Below are positions 46,172 through 57,807 of a stretch of DNA of 64,000 nucleotides, piece after piece (position 1 is the first letter of the stretch; each line of letters opens with the position of its first letter). A model generated the notes under the pieces. It did no database searches. It was not told the origin of the DNA and saw only the letters and a program-made list of their open reading frames with translations. Where the stretch lies: NCBI GenBank assembly GCA_018340805.1, contig JACMZG010001914.1, forward strand, positions 13,976,956 to 14,040,955, written 5' to 3'. Origin of the DNA: Microvelia longipes. Its lineage: Eukaryota > Arthropoda > Insecta > Hemiptera > Veliidae. Both the position numbers and the translations under genes were made by a program.

Positions 46172-46955
46172 TTTTAAAACTTGGGTACGGGGTACCTCAG
46201 AACTTTTCCTCATTAGATCGGATTTGCAACCCTCATCCTCCCTACTTCGGACTCGCTTCGCTCGTCCTCAGGAATACAGTTCGCCAAATTTATACTGCAA
46301 CGTGCCTTTGACTTGCTTTGCTCGTCTTCAGTTAGTAAATGCATTCGTATAATTATTAGTGGTCACCCATACAGCATTGACCATGCTCAATGCTCCTTAA
46401 TTTTTATGATCTAACAAAAATCAGATATACGTGTCGTATTGAAACAAAACTTAGTGTACTTATTTATTAGTAATAATATACACTTGTACTAAATTTCAAT
46501 TCAATTAGACCATTTTTCACAATTTTTAAAAAAACATACACAAGTCATTCAATAAAAATTGAACTAAAGCTGAGATGAAAATGAGATGATATTTAGAATA
46601 TATGATAATCTTATACTTAGCTAGATGAGTGCCCAATCTCAATCGGATTTCATCATTATTTGGCGTTTTATGATTTTTCGAATTATTACGGATTAATGAC
46701 GTCATAAAAATATTTTCCGAACAGCACATCTATAGTGATAGACTGATTTTGCACAAAAATACATTGGGCGCTACGATGATAACAGACAGACAGACACACA
46801 CACACTCATACAGACAGACAACTTTGCAAAAACCAATCAGGAGGCCTTAAAAGTGACCGAAAAGGATAATTCCGGTTTTATCCCGGTTTCGGATTTTTCG
46901 CTAACACAATAAGTTTTCTATAAACCGACGGTATGAATGAGGAAAAGTAAAAATC
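46172..46955 (-). repeat. Family A copy, the most complete in the window (~784 bp)
   Basis: Runs from CTTGGGTACGGGGTACCTCA to GAATGAGGAAAAGTAAAAAT and contains all blocks. The antisense 5S-like segment is 46358-46405 (GGTCACCCATACAGCATTGA, ATGCTCAATGCTCCTTAA). It has the ACGTCATAAAAATATTTTCC and CACACACACTC blocks and the end hairpin. This is the best reference copy for the family's length. Confidence 0.85.
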
Positions 46956-47330
46956 GTGTTTAGGGTATCTCAAGACTTTCCACACAACTCGGGTTTCGTT
47001 TTAAATTACAGTAATTCTAATGTAGAGCGAAGTGTGACCAAGGTAATACCACTACACGCCTTGGTCAAAATTGACATCACGAGGTAACGCTTCGCTCGTC
47101 TTCAATGTGTCATACCTCGGTAAATTACTCTGTACTTGACTTTATTGAAATAAAAATACATTTATCCACCTATGGTAATTAGATTTCTCTTGACTACAGA
47201 TTTCTCACAAGTACACAAATAAATACAATGTGATGTGGAATTTTTCAGATGAAACAATATTTAATTTTTAAAACATAGGGAAAACTACCTCATAGACTTA
47301 CCACTATGTTCCAGCCATTTTCCTTATAAC
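46956..47330. other. Spacer with nested inverted repeat
   Basis: GAGCGAAG..GACCAAGG at 47033-47053 is mirrored by CCTTGGTC (47080) and CGCTTCGCTC (47090-47100). The words resemble family A tail words. No gene. Confidence 0.45.
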
Positions 47331-47427
47331 TATTGTTTGACAAACATCATATATTTTTGTTCGTTAGTACTAGAAAAACTTACTTAAGAAACAAATATTT
47401 ATGGTATCTGTCAAACAATAGCTTGGT
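47331..47427. other. ~97-nt imperfect hairpin
   Basis: CTATTGTTTGACA near 47333 pairs with TGTCAAACAATAG near 47415. The imperfect pairing continues inward (ATATTTTTGTT with AACAAATATTTAT) to a ~16-base loop. The size and shape resemble an animal pre-miRNA, but a small inverted-repeat element would look the same. Confidence 0.4.
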
Positions 47428-48381
47428 AGAGTATTACCGGGATATTTAGATATTATGGTATAAATATTATGAGATATTAAATCAAATTTCTTAATTTAAA
47501 ATAAATTAGGATTTAATAATTCATACTTCTAAAAGAGTCAATAATATAGTATCTTTAGAGCTTTTTTGGACTGTTTTAAATTGTGATATCAATTAAATTA
47601 ACGATATATTAAAATTTATTCAAAATAAATTCACGAGGAGGTTTCGCCCAGGGATCCTGAGCTTCTTCAGTTCTTAAAATGACAAAATGAGAAAGTTTGA
47701 AAATTAATAAAATTTTCGTTAATTTAATTGATAATAATATAGTATGCTTTAATTTATGTCCACCAAAAGTATAAATATGTTAAATAATTAACATATTTAC
47801 GTGATACTTATTTAAAAGTAATTGAAAATTATAACTCATCCTAGACGAATGGAATGATCAGGGGATCATCAACAGGGGATCATAGATTATTTTCGAAAGT
47901 ATAGCACCATGTTTTCCTTATATTTTAAAAGATTTAATGTTGGTACGCCTGAAATATTCGAACCCGGCATATCTAGAAACAAATATATTTAGTTTTATCA
48001 AAATACTGTGCAAAAATGTATCTACATTACCTTAGAGTTCTCCCTTGTGTATCAACTCTTTTCTATATTATATTTTTTCTTTATTTACCCCGAGGGTATA
48101 TGTGAGGAATAGAGCAAACTTTTCTACCTTCTCTATTGCTAAACGTTTGCATCGTTTTTTTTTTATCTTTTATGCTTTCATTCAGTCCGTCATTGTTTTT
48201 AAAGTATTGACTGAACTTTATTATGTTATTGTTTTTACTATTTTGGTCTATTTCATTAATTTTTGCACTTACTTAATAATTGCTGTATGACTTTACTCTA
48301 AAAAATTAATGTTTTGAATTCTTACTATTACTACTTCTATATTATAATCAAGATAAACGCATAGAGCATCGCCGATAGCAT
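47428..48381. other. No recognisable gene
   Basis: AT-rich. The 81-codon frame at 48045-48290 is T-rich and unrecognised. Confidence 0.35.
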
Positions 48382-48575
48382 ATAGAAAAACGTAATTATC
48401 GACCACAGTTTAGAGGAAAACGTAATTATCGACCATAGTATAGAGGAAAACGTAGTTATCCACATTAGTATGAAGGTAAAACGTAATTTTGGACAATAGT
48501 ATAGAGGAAAACGTAGTTACCCACATTAGTATGAAGATAAAACGTAATTTTGGACAATAGTATAGAGGAAAACTA
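48382..48575 (+). repeat. Family F tandem array, left part
   Basis: ~30-bp units of two to three types: CGTAATTATCGACCATAGTA, CGTAGTTATCCACATTAGTA and CGTAATTTTGGACAATAGTA, each followed by a GAGGAAAA- or GAAGGTAAA-like tail. The same units form the array at 50737-51400. Confidence 0.85.
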
Positions 48576-50736
48576 TAACCAACTACGGCGTGTTTAGAGT
48601 AGTGGTATGCCCAACTCTGTAGGTACGCATTCTGGGCGTAGGTAAGCTTTGTGGGGCTGTAAATAGGCGCCACCACATTCATAAGAGTAAGGTAAAACAA
48701 AGGAAATATAAACGCAAACAATGAGGTACACCGTACCTCAGCGGACACCTACAAACCACAATCGGACGGGGATAAGGAAGGTAGGTACACAGACTGCCGA
48801 ATGTGGAAAACAGTCTGCAAGGAATCAGGTAAGACAGGTCGCTACAACAAAGGTATAAACTAGACTTAACGGATCGGATGGTGGTCACTTACATGATCAC
48901 CAGGTAACATATAAAGAAAGGTAACACAATTTGAGCTTAAATAAAATATAAGTCTGCATTGAATGAAACAGAACAACCTCTGTTCTGCCCAGTCCAAAAT
49001 CTAAATCTCGGGGCTCAGTCAGATAACCAACAGTCACCCAGAGGGGGTAACCCAAAACTAACTAATCCGAATACGTAGTATACCGGGTCAAATAAACAAA
49101 AAAATCAAAATGGTTCTTATACCAAAATAAAAGTATACAATAAATTCCTAATTTTCAGTAAGTAGACTGAGCTTCCACATAAGACTAAATATCAAAATAG
49201 GTAACATAACCTGACTTAAAACTAGAAATATGTTTTTGGGACCCCTTACAAAGTTAAATAGCGATAGTCCTCTACCGCTCCTAACTTGAAGGCTGGGCGT
49301 ACAAATATTTTTAATTTAGCTTAACTAAACAGAACAACCACATGGCTTTATTCTCTCTTCATCAGAGTAATTGACATGGTGAGAATAAACTAAACTAACA
49401 CCCATTAGTACTTAGCTGTAGACGACGAATGATCAGGTAGGTGTAGGAGAGAGGAGAAATACAGGTAAGACACCGATTGGTGGTAGGGTCTGACACAAAC
49501 TGAATTTAATTACTTGTAGATGAAGTAAACCACAAAATAGTCATAGTGGAAGTATGCCAGGCCACAGGCAACTTCACTAGCGACACAGAAAACACAGCAG
49601 CAGCAGGTTTCACTAATGGTCTAACTATAATTCTTGGTGCACTGGTTTCTCTCAAACTTAAGATTTGAGAACAGCCTTCTCAAATATCCTCACTAACCAA
49701 GATTAGTTTGACAATCCCTTAGAAAAAGGCAAAACTAGCACTAAAAAAAACACAAGCAAAAACGTGTAACACCTGTTGCTCACAACGTAACCTTTCACAC
49801 CCTTGTAACCTTCCTAACCGACAAAACAAACTGTAAATATATACAAAATTCATTTATCTACTCCTTGTATTGTAAGTTCTACTTACAGTCTTGTTACCTC
49901 ACACTGTAAATGTACTTTTACTCCTTAGGGAGGAAAAGTGAAAGTGTTGCCAACTTGACAGAATTTTTTAGTAACAGTTTTAGGAATTTTAGGAAATTTT
50001 TAGGATTTTTTTCGGTGTTATGTTGGTAAATGGGTAGAATTACATATACACACGCTAATGTTTTAAATTACAAATATAGTATTACACATTATTCTATTGA
50101 CAGCATACAATAAAATAATGTGAAGATAGTGGCTTTATTCTCTCTCCATCAGAGTAATTGACATGGTAAGAATAAACTAAACTAACACAATAACAATTAA
50201 GGAGCTGAAGAAAATATTAATAGTTGTTAGTATTAGTTCTCTAGTCGTATATAAAATTAATATGCAACAAGGGATGAAAGTTTTCAGCCTCGTATTATCT
50301 CCCTCGTCAAGCCTCGGAGTCAAAATGTTAGTTAACTCCCTCGGCAAGCCTCGGAGCTAACTAGTTTATCTCCCTCGGCCTACCGGCCTCGTGAGCTAAT
50401 GAAGTTTCCTCCTTTGGCGCTGCCTTAGGACAAAACTTTAACTTGAGCTGTAAAACTTACTTTCATCCCTTGTTGCATAAATAACTATTATACAACTGTC
50501 AAAATTATATACACCACTCATAAAAATATATTCTAAACTTTAAATAAGAAAGTAAATAAAAATAATCAATGTAAATAATAAAATAACGGGAAATAAAATA
50601 AATCAGTGTTGCCACAGTGATACCTAACTGTTTGGCGCCTAAATTCAATTTAAAAGTAAAATACCTCTCAAACTTAAAAAACACTCCTCTAATTTTATCG
50701 AACTAAAATTAATAAAGAGGAGGGTATAAACAAAAT
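48576..50736. other. 2.16-kb GC-richer block splitting the family F array
   Basis: No frame with a known domain. It is clearly less AT-rich than its surroundings in 48580-49950. A 62-bp direct repeat (TGGCTTTATTCTCTC, CATCAGAGTAATTGACATGG) occurs at 49344-49405 and 50130-50191. ATTTGAGAA CAGCC TTCTCAAAT near 49664 is a hairpin. A family K MITE lies at 50262-50485. It may be one inserted element, but I found no terminal repeats. Confidence 0.45.
50262..50485. mobile_element. Family K MITE, best copy (~0.22 kb)
   Basis: TATGCAACAAGGGATGAAAG (50264) is mirrored by CTTTCATCCCTTGTTGCATA (50462-50481). The interior repeats CTCCCTCGGCAAGCCTCGGA and CTCGGCCTACCGGCCTCG. Noncoding. Confidence 0.75.
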
Positions 50737-51400
50737 CGTTAAAAAACGTAGTTATCCACATTAGTATGAAGGGAAACGTAATTTTGGACAATAGTATAGA
50801 GGAAAACGTAATTATCGACCATAGAATAGAAAAAACGTAGTTATCCACATAGTATGAAGGGAAACGTAATTTTGGAAATAGTATAGAGGAAAACGTAATT
50901 ATCGAACATAGAATAGAAAAAACGTAGTTATCCACATTAGTAGAAGGGAAACGTAATTTTGGACAATAGTAATAGAGGAAAACGTAATTATCGACCATAG
51001 AATAGAAAAAACGTAGTTATCCACATTAGTATGAAGGGAAACGTAATTTGGACAATAGTATAGAGGAAATGCAATATCGACAATAGTATGGAGGAATCAT
51101 CAACAATTGCGTAGAGAAAATCGTAATCATTAACACTAACATAAAGAAGACGTAATTATCAACTATAGTATACAGGGAAACATAATAATTGACAATAGCG
51201 TAGAGTAAAATATAATTATCCACAATAGCATATAGGGGAACGTAACAATCGGCTATAGCATGAAAAAAACCTTATCATCTACTATAATGTAAAAGAAAAC
51301 ATAATCATCTACTATTATGTAAAGGAAAACATAATCATCGACAATAGCATATAAGGAAACATATTCATTGACAATAGCAATTTTGATATGTAGGAACATA
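50737..51400 (+). repeat. Family F tandem array, right part
   Basis: A higher-order pattern of about 90 bases (three ~30-bp unit types in fixed order) repeats four times from 50744 to 51075. Increasingly diverged single units follow to about 51400. Minus-strand frames here read VDNYVF repeats only because of the unit and are not genes. Confidence 0.85.
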
Positions 51401-51951
51401 TAATCCTGAACAATAGCACAATTTTTATATTATTTTCAGAAATACGGTTAATAATAACAATTTAATTTACCTGAAAATAAATTGATTTTAATAAAAATTA
51501 TTAATCAGAACTGTATTTTAATAATAACAATTTTATTTACAGAAAATCGGTAAATGCAATTGAAGTACTATAATGTAATAAATTTAATAAATTAAATTCA
51601 TCATTTTAAATAAACAAAAAATGATATTCTAATATTAAAGAGAAATAAAGAAAGCAATATATTTATGTCAGAAGGAGGAGTACATTTCAATGCCCCCCTC
51701 TAATTATAATAAAGTAAAATGATAAAAAAGAGTTTCATTTATAATTAATTAATATTAGTATGCTATGGGGAGAGTTTGAGGAATATTATAAAGTCAAGAA
51801 ATAATATATGCTTTCATAAAAATTACATTTATATATTGATTATAATATATTTACTCTAAAATTACTTTGGCTAATTATTTCCAAGAATATGTTGGAAAAA
51901 TTGAAATATTTCTCGCATTTTCACGACAATATTTAACCTGTGGACACGGCA
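51401..51951. other. AT-rich DNA without recognisable features
   Basis: Nothing seen. Confidence 0.4.
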
Positions 51952-51980
51952 GTGCCCTTGCCAAGTCTTGGCAAGGGCAC
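51952..51980. repeat. 29-bp near-perfect GC-rich palindrome
   Basis: GTGCCCTTGCCAAG, T, CTTGGCAAGGGCAC. It is strikingly GC-rich for this window. Confidence 0.85.
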
Positions 51981-52202
51981 CAAGACCATCCTGTGCACTG
52001 TGTACCATCCTTTACAGGAAGAATTTCAAGAAAATTTTCAACCCTTCCTACCTTTTTATTAGATAATTTTTATTAGATTATTCTTATTAGTCATTTTTTC
52101 AGATCATTAAAATGTGTAATTGGTTTCAGCTAAAAGATTATAATGAGTTAACTCATCCTTCAAAATTTTATTTTTTTACCATCCATAGTTAAGAAGTGTA
52201 AT

Positions 52203-52313
52203 GCTAGACGCTTTTGACACTTATTCACTCACGATGAAGCTTAGTAGTGCAAGAGCTGGCTTCTGGACTACTAAGAACCATGATAAGTGAATAGCTATCA
52301 AAAGCGTCTAACT
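52203..52313. other. ~110-nt hairpin
   Basis: TAGACGCTTTTGA at the left pairs with TCAAAAGCGTCTA at the right. TTATTCACT pairs with AGTGAATA, and CTTAGTAGT with ACTACTAAG, over an ~18-base loop. The small bulges are asymmetric. It could be a pre-miRNA-like fold or a small foldback element. Confidence 0.5.
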
Positions 52314-52410
52314 TTAGGTTTCAAATCTAAATATGTTATAGGTCTGGACCTGTAAAAACGTAACTCATTTTTTACGGCTTTAAACCAATTTTAATGATAA
52401 AGAAAAACAT

Positions 52411-52515
52411 AGAATGCCACATATGATTGACATATGATGAACATATGATTGACATATGATGAACATATGATTGGCATATGATAAACATATGATTGGCATA
52501 TGATGAACATATGAT
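52411..52515 (+). repeat. ~21-bp minisatellite
   Basis: CATATGATTGACATATGATGAA repeats about five times, with GACATATG/GGCATATG variants. Confidence 0.85.
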
Positions 52516-52990
52516 TGCGCATTTATTGCGTTTTAGGTTTCTTGAAATAAGCCGAGAAATATTTTAAAGCTAATAAAACCACCAATTAGTCAAGTGCTTA
52601 TTCATCATAATTAGATAACTACAACCAAAGTTAAAGCTTTTGCTAAATGACTTAAAAATGCAAAAAACCTAGACATTTTTTAAGGAAATTCACTGACTTT
52701 CTTTTCACTGACTTCGTTAATTTTTTTGAATTATAAAGATTAACAATTTTTGTGGTTTTGTCAATGCCGTAAGTTTGGTTTAAGTTATCCAATTTTAATG
52801 AATAAACACTTGATTTATTGAAAAGTTTATCATCTTTAGAAAATTTCTCCATCAAGTTTTGCTCAAGACTAACAGGGAACCACTTATTTTAAGACACTTA
52901 AATTTTAAGTCAGTGCAATAATATGAAAGGCTCCACTTTTGATAGGCTGGGTTTTTCTTTATTATTTGAGGTATTTTTTTTTTAAAGTTT
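52516..52990. mobile_element. Family C foldback, degraded
   Basis: TTTAGGTTTCTTGAAATAAG at 52530 and AACAGGGAACCACTTATTTT at 52870 are the facing family C ends. GGCTCCACTTTTGATAGGCT follows at 52930. The interior minus frame is AT-rich and unrecognised. Confidence 0.55.
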
Positions 52991-53640
52991 GTGGTTTATG
53001 TTTTCCATAAGTAAATGGAAAACATAACTTGTTTAGTTACTTCTAGTTAAGATATCATATTTTAGACTAAAGTGAATCCTAAAATCAAAAATCAAGAATA
53101 GTAAAAACTGTTGCCTACTTGCGCTACCTACTAGAACAAAGTATCTCTCTTGATGACCCTAACCTCGTATATAAGCTCATTTTCCCTTTGAAAATTTGCT
53201 AAAAATTATGTCAATTCGTCAAAAAACGGGAATGTACATTTTTCGAAGTAATATAGAGCTTAGTTTTTACTAATTTTGAAACTATTTTCCGCATACCCGT
53301 TTTTCTAATTCTATTACACTGTATATGAAGTTTAAAGCGAAAACATAGGTAAGTATAACATGATGGGAAGGGAATTCACCCAGCATTCGGTCCTTCACAT
53401 TTTTTTTACAAAATTCTTAATAGAAAAACCATTTTCACAAACGTTTTTAAAAGAAATTGATTATTTTTAACGTTTCGGTATTAAAGAACACACATCAATA
53501 TAAATCGAGTGATTGAATTCACAACTGTTTTATTAAAACCCAGGCTACCTCTTGAATCCAAATTATTTCAATACTAAATACTTCTCCAATAGACGTTACA
53601 GTGCTTCTTTGTTTGGAAAAAATGTTAAATCCTAGCACAA
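52991..53640. other. No recognisable gene
   Basis: A 22-base inverted pair (TTTATGTTTTCCATAAG and AAATGGAAAACATAA) lies near 52997-53030. Otherwise nothing. Confidence 0.4.
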
Positions 53641-53883
53641 ATAAAATAAAATCTCTGTTTTAGAGCCGTTTAGATCCAATCAATCAGATTTATTCGTCCA
53701 GCATGAACCACCTCAAATGGGTTATATCTACTTTACTATCCTTTAAGAATTAATCAAAGTTGGCGGGATCTTTATAATACGAATACTATTTTTATAAACA
53801 TAAAGCACAGCCTGGGATACGATCCTCGGACCTCCAGTGCCAAAATCTAGTAGTTAAACGATTACGGTCATGGAAGCAGACGT
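53641..53883 (-). mobile_element. tRNA-derived SINE, diverged
   Basis: The minus strand starts near GCTTCCATGACCGTAATCGT. It retains a box B-like GAGGATCG word, AAAGTTGGCGGGATC (antisense) and the CCACCTCAAATGGGTT block. Confidence 0.7.
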
Positions 53884-54403
53884 ATTTCAGCATAAGTGGA
53901 TATACTTATTTATTATTTATAACAAGCTATTTACTTATATTACAAAATATTTACATTTCATTTTGTATTTATATTTGATTGCCATTTTTATTTCATTCAT
54001 TCAGTTCGGCCTTACGCCATGGCACTTCTATAATTTAGTTTTTTAACATTATCTTAAAAGGGATTAATTAATTAATTGTGGATTATGTCTTGTGGTTTTC
54101 GAAAACTAATAATATGGAATTATGAATATATACGCTATTTTCAGTATTTAAGATAGTGCGATTTAGTTGAAACCGGTCTTAATCAATGTAGCTTGCTATA
54201 TTTTTTTAACATGCACATCATATTTTTAAGCAATTATGATTGTAATAAAATGACGGCGTTCTAACTTAGGTCGATGTTATTTTTAACTTCTTTGCAAACA
54301 GTAGGCTTCAAACCCTGCACTACATCTTGTCAAGTATCGATGCTAAGTATCGTTTTGATTTGACATAATCTTTAAAAGTTATCGCACATGGATAGAAATT
54401 CTT

Positions 54404-54411
<8 letters not shown>
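53884..54411. other. No recognisable gene
   Basis: AT-rich, nothing seen. Confidence 0.4.

Positions 54412-54478
<67 letters not shown>
54412..54478. repeat. (TA)n microsatellite
   Basis: Pure TA run of about 67 bases. Confidence 0.95.
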
Positions 54479-54482
<4 letters not shown>

Positions 54483-54977
54483 ATTTCTTCTTTAAAACTT
54501 TAGGCATTAAAATGCCTAAACATTTATAAAATGTTTTTTTCCAATTTGTTCCCTTCCTCACCATTTTTAGTAAGGATTGGCATTATAAATGTCTACTTTA
54601 ATTTATTCTGACCTTGTTAGTTTTCCCAACATGTAATTCCAAACTGTTTTATAGACATGAATATGCTCTGTGTATAATTGCAAAATATAGTCATTCTCAT
54701 TAGTTTAAATTGTGTTTATTAACGTCTCATCAATTGTCCTTATCACAAAATATTTACAATGATGTTTACTATAATTTATAATAAAGCTATTTAGGTAATC
54801 ATGGAGGTGGATGGTGATCCTTATGAATTGAAACAATGCCATACAGACCTATGTGTGACAATACGTTGATTTACGAAAGTTTATTTCAATTAAAACGTAT
54901 TTAAAAATACATTTGTACATAAAATTTATGATGAATAATTTATATTTTTAAGTAATTGCACAGTTCAATATTAACTT
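54479..54977. other. No recognisable gene
   Basis: AT-rich, nothing seen. Confidence 0.4.
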
Positions 54978-55266
54978 CATAGAGATATAGTACTAGAAGG
55001 TGCACAGCCTATCTTAATACATTATGAGGCCTGATACATCATTTAGGGGCTCTGTTTAAACTTATTGCAGCTTACTCCGAGAGCAAGTTAAGGTTATAAG
55101 AAATCAGTTGTTTGAAATCAGGTTATAAGAAATCAGCTACCCAATCATTGTTTGTGTATTGATTTTTATATTAACCGTTTTACTAATTGAGCTATTTTTT
55201 TATTTGATTATATTGATAGTCGAAGGTGGTGAGGTTATTTTCCTAGTAATAATACCTCCCTCTATG
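54978..55266 (+). mobile_element. Family B MITE, copy
   Basis: CATAGAGATATAGTACTAGA at the left and CCTAGTAATAATACCTCCCT at the right. The interior has a local duplication of GTTATAAGAAATCAG. No clear target duplication. Confidence 0.7.
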
Positions 55267-55387
55267 GTACAATATATTATGATATAATATATGATGTATA
55301 TATATATATATATATATGATGTAATATGATGTAATATATGATGTAATATATGATCTATGATATAATATATATATGATAAAATATTTG
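55267..55387 (+). repeat. ATATGATGTA-rich simple repeat
   Basis: Irregular tandem units (ATATGATGTA, ATATATGATATA) and a (TA)n core at 55288-55317 between two family B MITEs. Confidence 0.8.
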
Positions 55388-55704
55388 TATATTATACTAG
55401 AGAGGGCTTAGCTTATCTCAATACATTAAGAGGCCTGAAACATCTTTTTTGGGCTCTCAGAGGCTCTGTGTAACCCCATTGAAACCTTCTTACTGAGTGA
55501 TTTAAGGTTATCATAAATTAATTGTTTTCGGCTGCCCGCACATTGTTTATGCTTTAATTTTTATTTTTATAACGTTTTACTAAATAAGTTATTGTACTTT
55601 TGTTCAAATTATTAGATTATATTAATAAGCGTAAGTGGTCAGGTTATATATTCAATGTTTCAAAATTTTACCTATAGGTCCCCTCTAGTAATAATATTTC
55701 TATG
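55388..55704 (+). mobile_element. Family B MITE, second adjacent copy
   Basis: TATACTAGAGAGGGCTTAGC to CCTCTAGTAATAATATTTCT. It is in direct orientation with the copy at 54978. Confidence 0.75.
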
Positions 55705-55832
55705 CCTCTATTATTAAATTACCAAGACAATAGGCACATGTAGAGCATTCTATAAAATTACACAAATAAAACTTTAGAATAAGTGTTTCCTCCGCACGTC
55801 GTCAAGAAAGAAATCACATACTGTTGCTCACA
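55705..55832. other. Short spacer
   Basis: Nothing seen. Confidence 0.4.
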
Positions 55833-56065
55833 TACAAGTTTTGCAGGGGGTTCAATCCCGTGTTCAAACCCCTTTGGGTTTAACCTTAACTGTTAACACG
55901 AAAGGGGTTAAAAACGGGGTTTAACCCCAACCTTTTTTAACCTATAGTTTAGAGAGTTTCAGGGTTAAACCCCGTGTTTAATCTTGTTCACACGAAAACT
56001 GCCGGGGGTTGAACCCCCTAGGGGGTTAAACACGAGGTTAAAACCCCCTGCCAAACCCCACATGT
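55833..56065. mobile_element. Foldback rich in GGGGTTAA / TTAACCCC
   Basis: TTTTGCAGGGGGTTCAATCC at the left is mirrored by CCCCTGCCAAACCCC at the right. Inside, GGGGTTAAA and TTTAACCCC words alternate on both strands (ACGGGGTTTAACCCC, GGGTTGAACCCCCTAGGGGG). It can fold on itself almost throughout. Noncoding. Confidence 0.7.
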
Positions 56066-56559
56066 AAACGAAGTAAATATTTCCTTCAGACTTATAGCTA
56101 AGAAGCAAAACAAAATTCATTTAGCTCTCTCCTCACTTCACCAAAGTTAATTTTCCACTACTCCTACAAAAATTCGTAATGTAATCGTAACTCTACCAAT
56201 TGATTGCTGATTTTCAATCAGTTAAATAAAAACAAGGGGACAAAATAAACAAAACGATAAAAAGGGCCACAATCTGTTTGCCTAATTTTTTTCCTAATTG
56301 TGTTCCCTTTTCCACATTTTACCTCTCTGTTTTTTACTCAATTGATTTTTAAATAAATATTTTTCTTTTTAACGATGTATTTCAAAACTAATTTTTTTTA
56401 CTAACTTTGCTCTGTTTTTACTTTTATTACTTTTTACTGATTAAAAAAAGACAAATGAATACAGTCTGTTTTATTTTACTTTTTAAACCCTTGTTTAATT
56501 CTAAAATATTATAAATATTGTGTAAAATACTTTGTTATGAAGAGTAAAAGTAAATTTTT
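56066..56559. other. AT-rich DNA without recognisable features
   Basis: Nothing seen. Confidence 0.4.
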
Positions 56560-56840
56560 ATCTCTCTGAAAGGAGAAAGATTAGTTATTTATGCACCAAA
56601 GGTGTAAAGAATGCTATTATTTCTTTAAACAGTTAGTTAGTTCTTAAGGCGAAAGCCGATGGAATCAAAGAATGTAACTCCCGAGGCGAAACTGAGTTAA
56701 AAATGACTATTAACTCTTTAGGCATAGCCGAGAAAATTATGACTATTAACCTTCTTGGTTTCGCCACGGGAGGTAATTGGGAGGGCATAAATATAATTTT
56801 ATTCCAAAGGTGCATACAAGATTTTATCTCCAGACATTGA
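56560..56840 (+). mobile_element. Family K MITE, CCGAGG type
   Basis: TTATTTATGCACCAAAGGTG near 56589 and CCAAAGGTGCATACAAGAT near 56804 form the ends. CTTAAGGCGAAAGCCGATGG, TCCCGAGGCGAAACTGAG and TTTCGCCACGGGAGG lie inside. It is the reverse-complement counterpart of 11235-11458. Confidence 0.65.
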
Positions 56841-56904
56841 TGTAATTTAATTATTGTTATATTCTTATTTTCATTCGTTTTGTTGTACTTTATTCAATTT
56901 TTTT

Positions 56905-57075
56905 CGGGGTACGGCCCCATTTAAATTTTGGGGGTGCTGCCCTCCCCCACCAAAAAAATGGCAACCATTTTTTTATCGCTTTAAACAGCTTCTTCTGGCC
57001 TGAAACGGATTTTGACCCAATATATTTTTTTTTTGGTCAGGTCCCCCTAATTAATTCTGGGGATACCGCTTCCGT
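56905..57075 (+). repeat. Partial ~120-bp satellite outside the Harbinger element
   Basis: AAATTTTGGGGGTGCTGCC, ATCGCTTTAAACAGCTTCTT and CTGAAACGGATTTTG follow the same order as the units at 7425-7945. About 1.4 units. Confidence 0.8.
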
Positions 57076-57807
57076 GTAAGTAGTTATAAAAAATTGATGG
57101 CAACCCTTTATAAATTTGAAACTCTAACGCCAGTAATAGGTAACACTCTTTATTCCCAAGGAAGAAAAAGTTCTCCCCTGTGATTAAAAAGTGCTTCTTT
57201 ACTCCCTTAAAATTGTCTATAAACTTTACATTATTCAGCGGCTGGAGATATATATTAATTTGTTTCCCCATTAGAGTAAGAAAAACACAATTACCTCTGA
57301 GTATTAATCTCTCAGAAGATAAGTAAAAAAGAGGAAGAAAAGAAATTCGGCCCTTTCTAGTTATAATGTTTCTTGTTTCAACCAGAATGTTAATATCAGA
57401 GAAATGTAGCATTATGTGGTGTACGAAATTTATAATTGTAGTTTTATATATATAATAATGCTAATAATTAATAAATTTATTTTTATAAATTTATTAATTA
57501 TTACCATTGTTGCAAATAAATATTAAATATAGCATTAATAAATCACAAATATACATTTTACTACTTTCCAACAAATCATATTGATTGCAATAAAATATGT
57601 TTATTGGCTTTTTACAACCTTAGCAACGGATCTTAGCTTTTATATTTGTTTTAACAGTAAAAATCTACTAGAAATGCTTGTGCAAAAAGCTGTGTTTTGA
57701 AAAGGGTGTTAAGTAGTTTATATTAAACCCAATACTGAATTAAAAAGAAACTCAAGGTTATGTTTAATTTTAAGAGATTATATTTACCGCAAGTCGAAGA
57801 ATAAAAT
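57076..57807. other. No recognisable gene
   Basis: A 121-codon minus frame (57047-57412) overlaps the satellite edge and has no known motif. Confidence 0.35.

Noticed and set aside
50645..51223. Minus-strand frames with VDNYVF repeats
   Set aside because: They are translations of a ~30-bp minisatellite whose unit lengths shift the frame.
55833..56065. Interstitial telomere repeat
   Set aside because: GGGGTTAA words are not in regular tandem and occur on both strands; insect telomere TTAGG is not present.
57047..57412. 121-codon minus-strand frame
   Set aside because: No recognised motif, AT-driven composition and overlap with a satellite edge.
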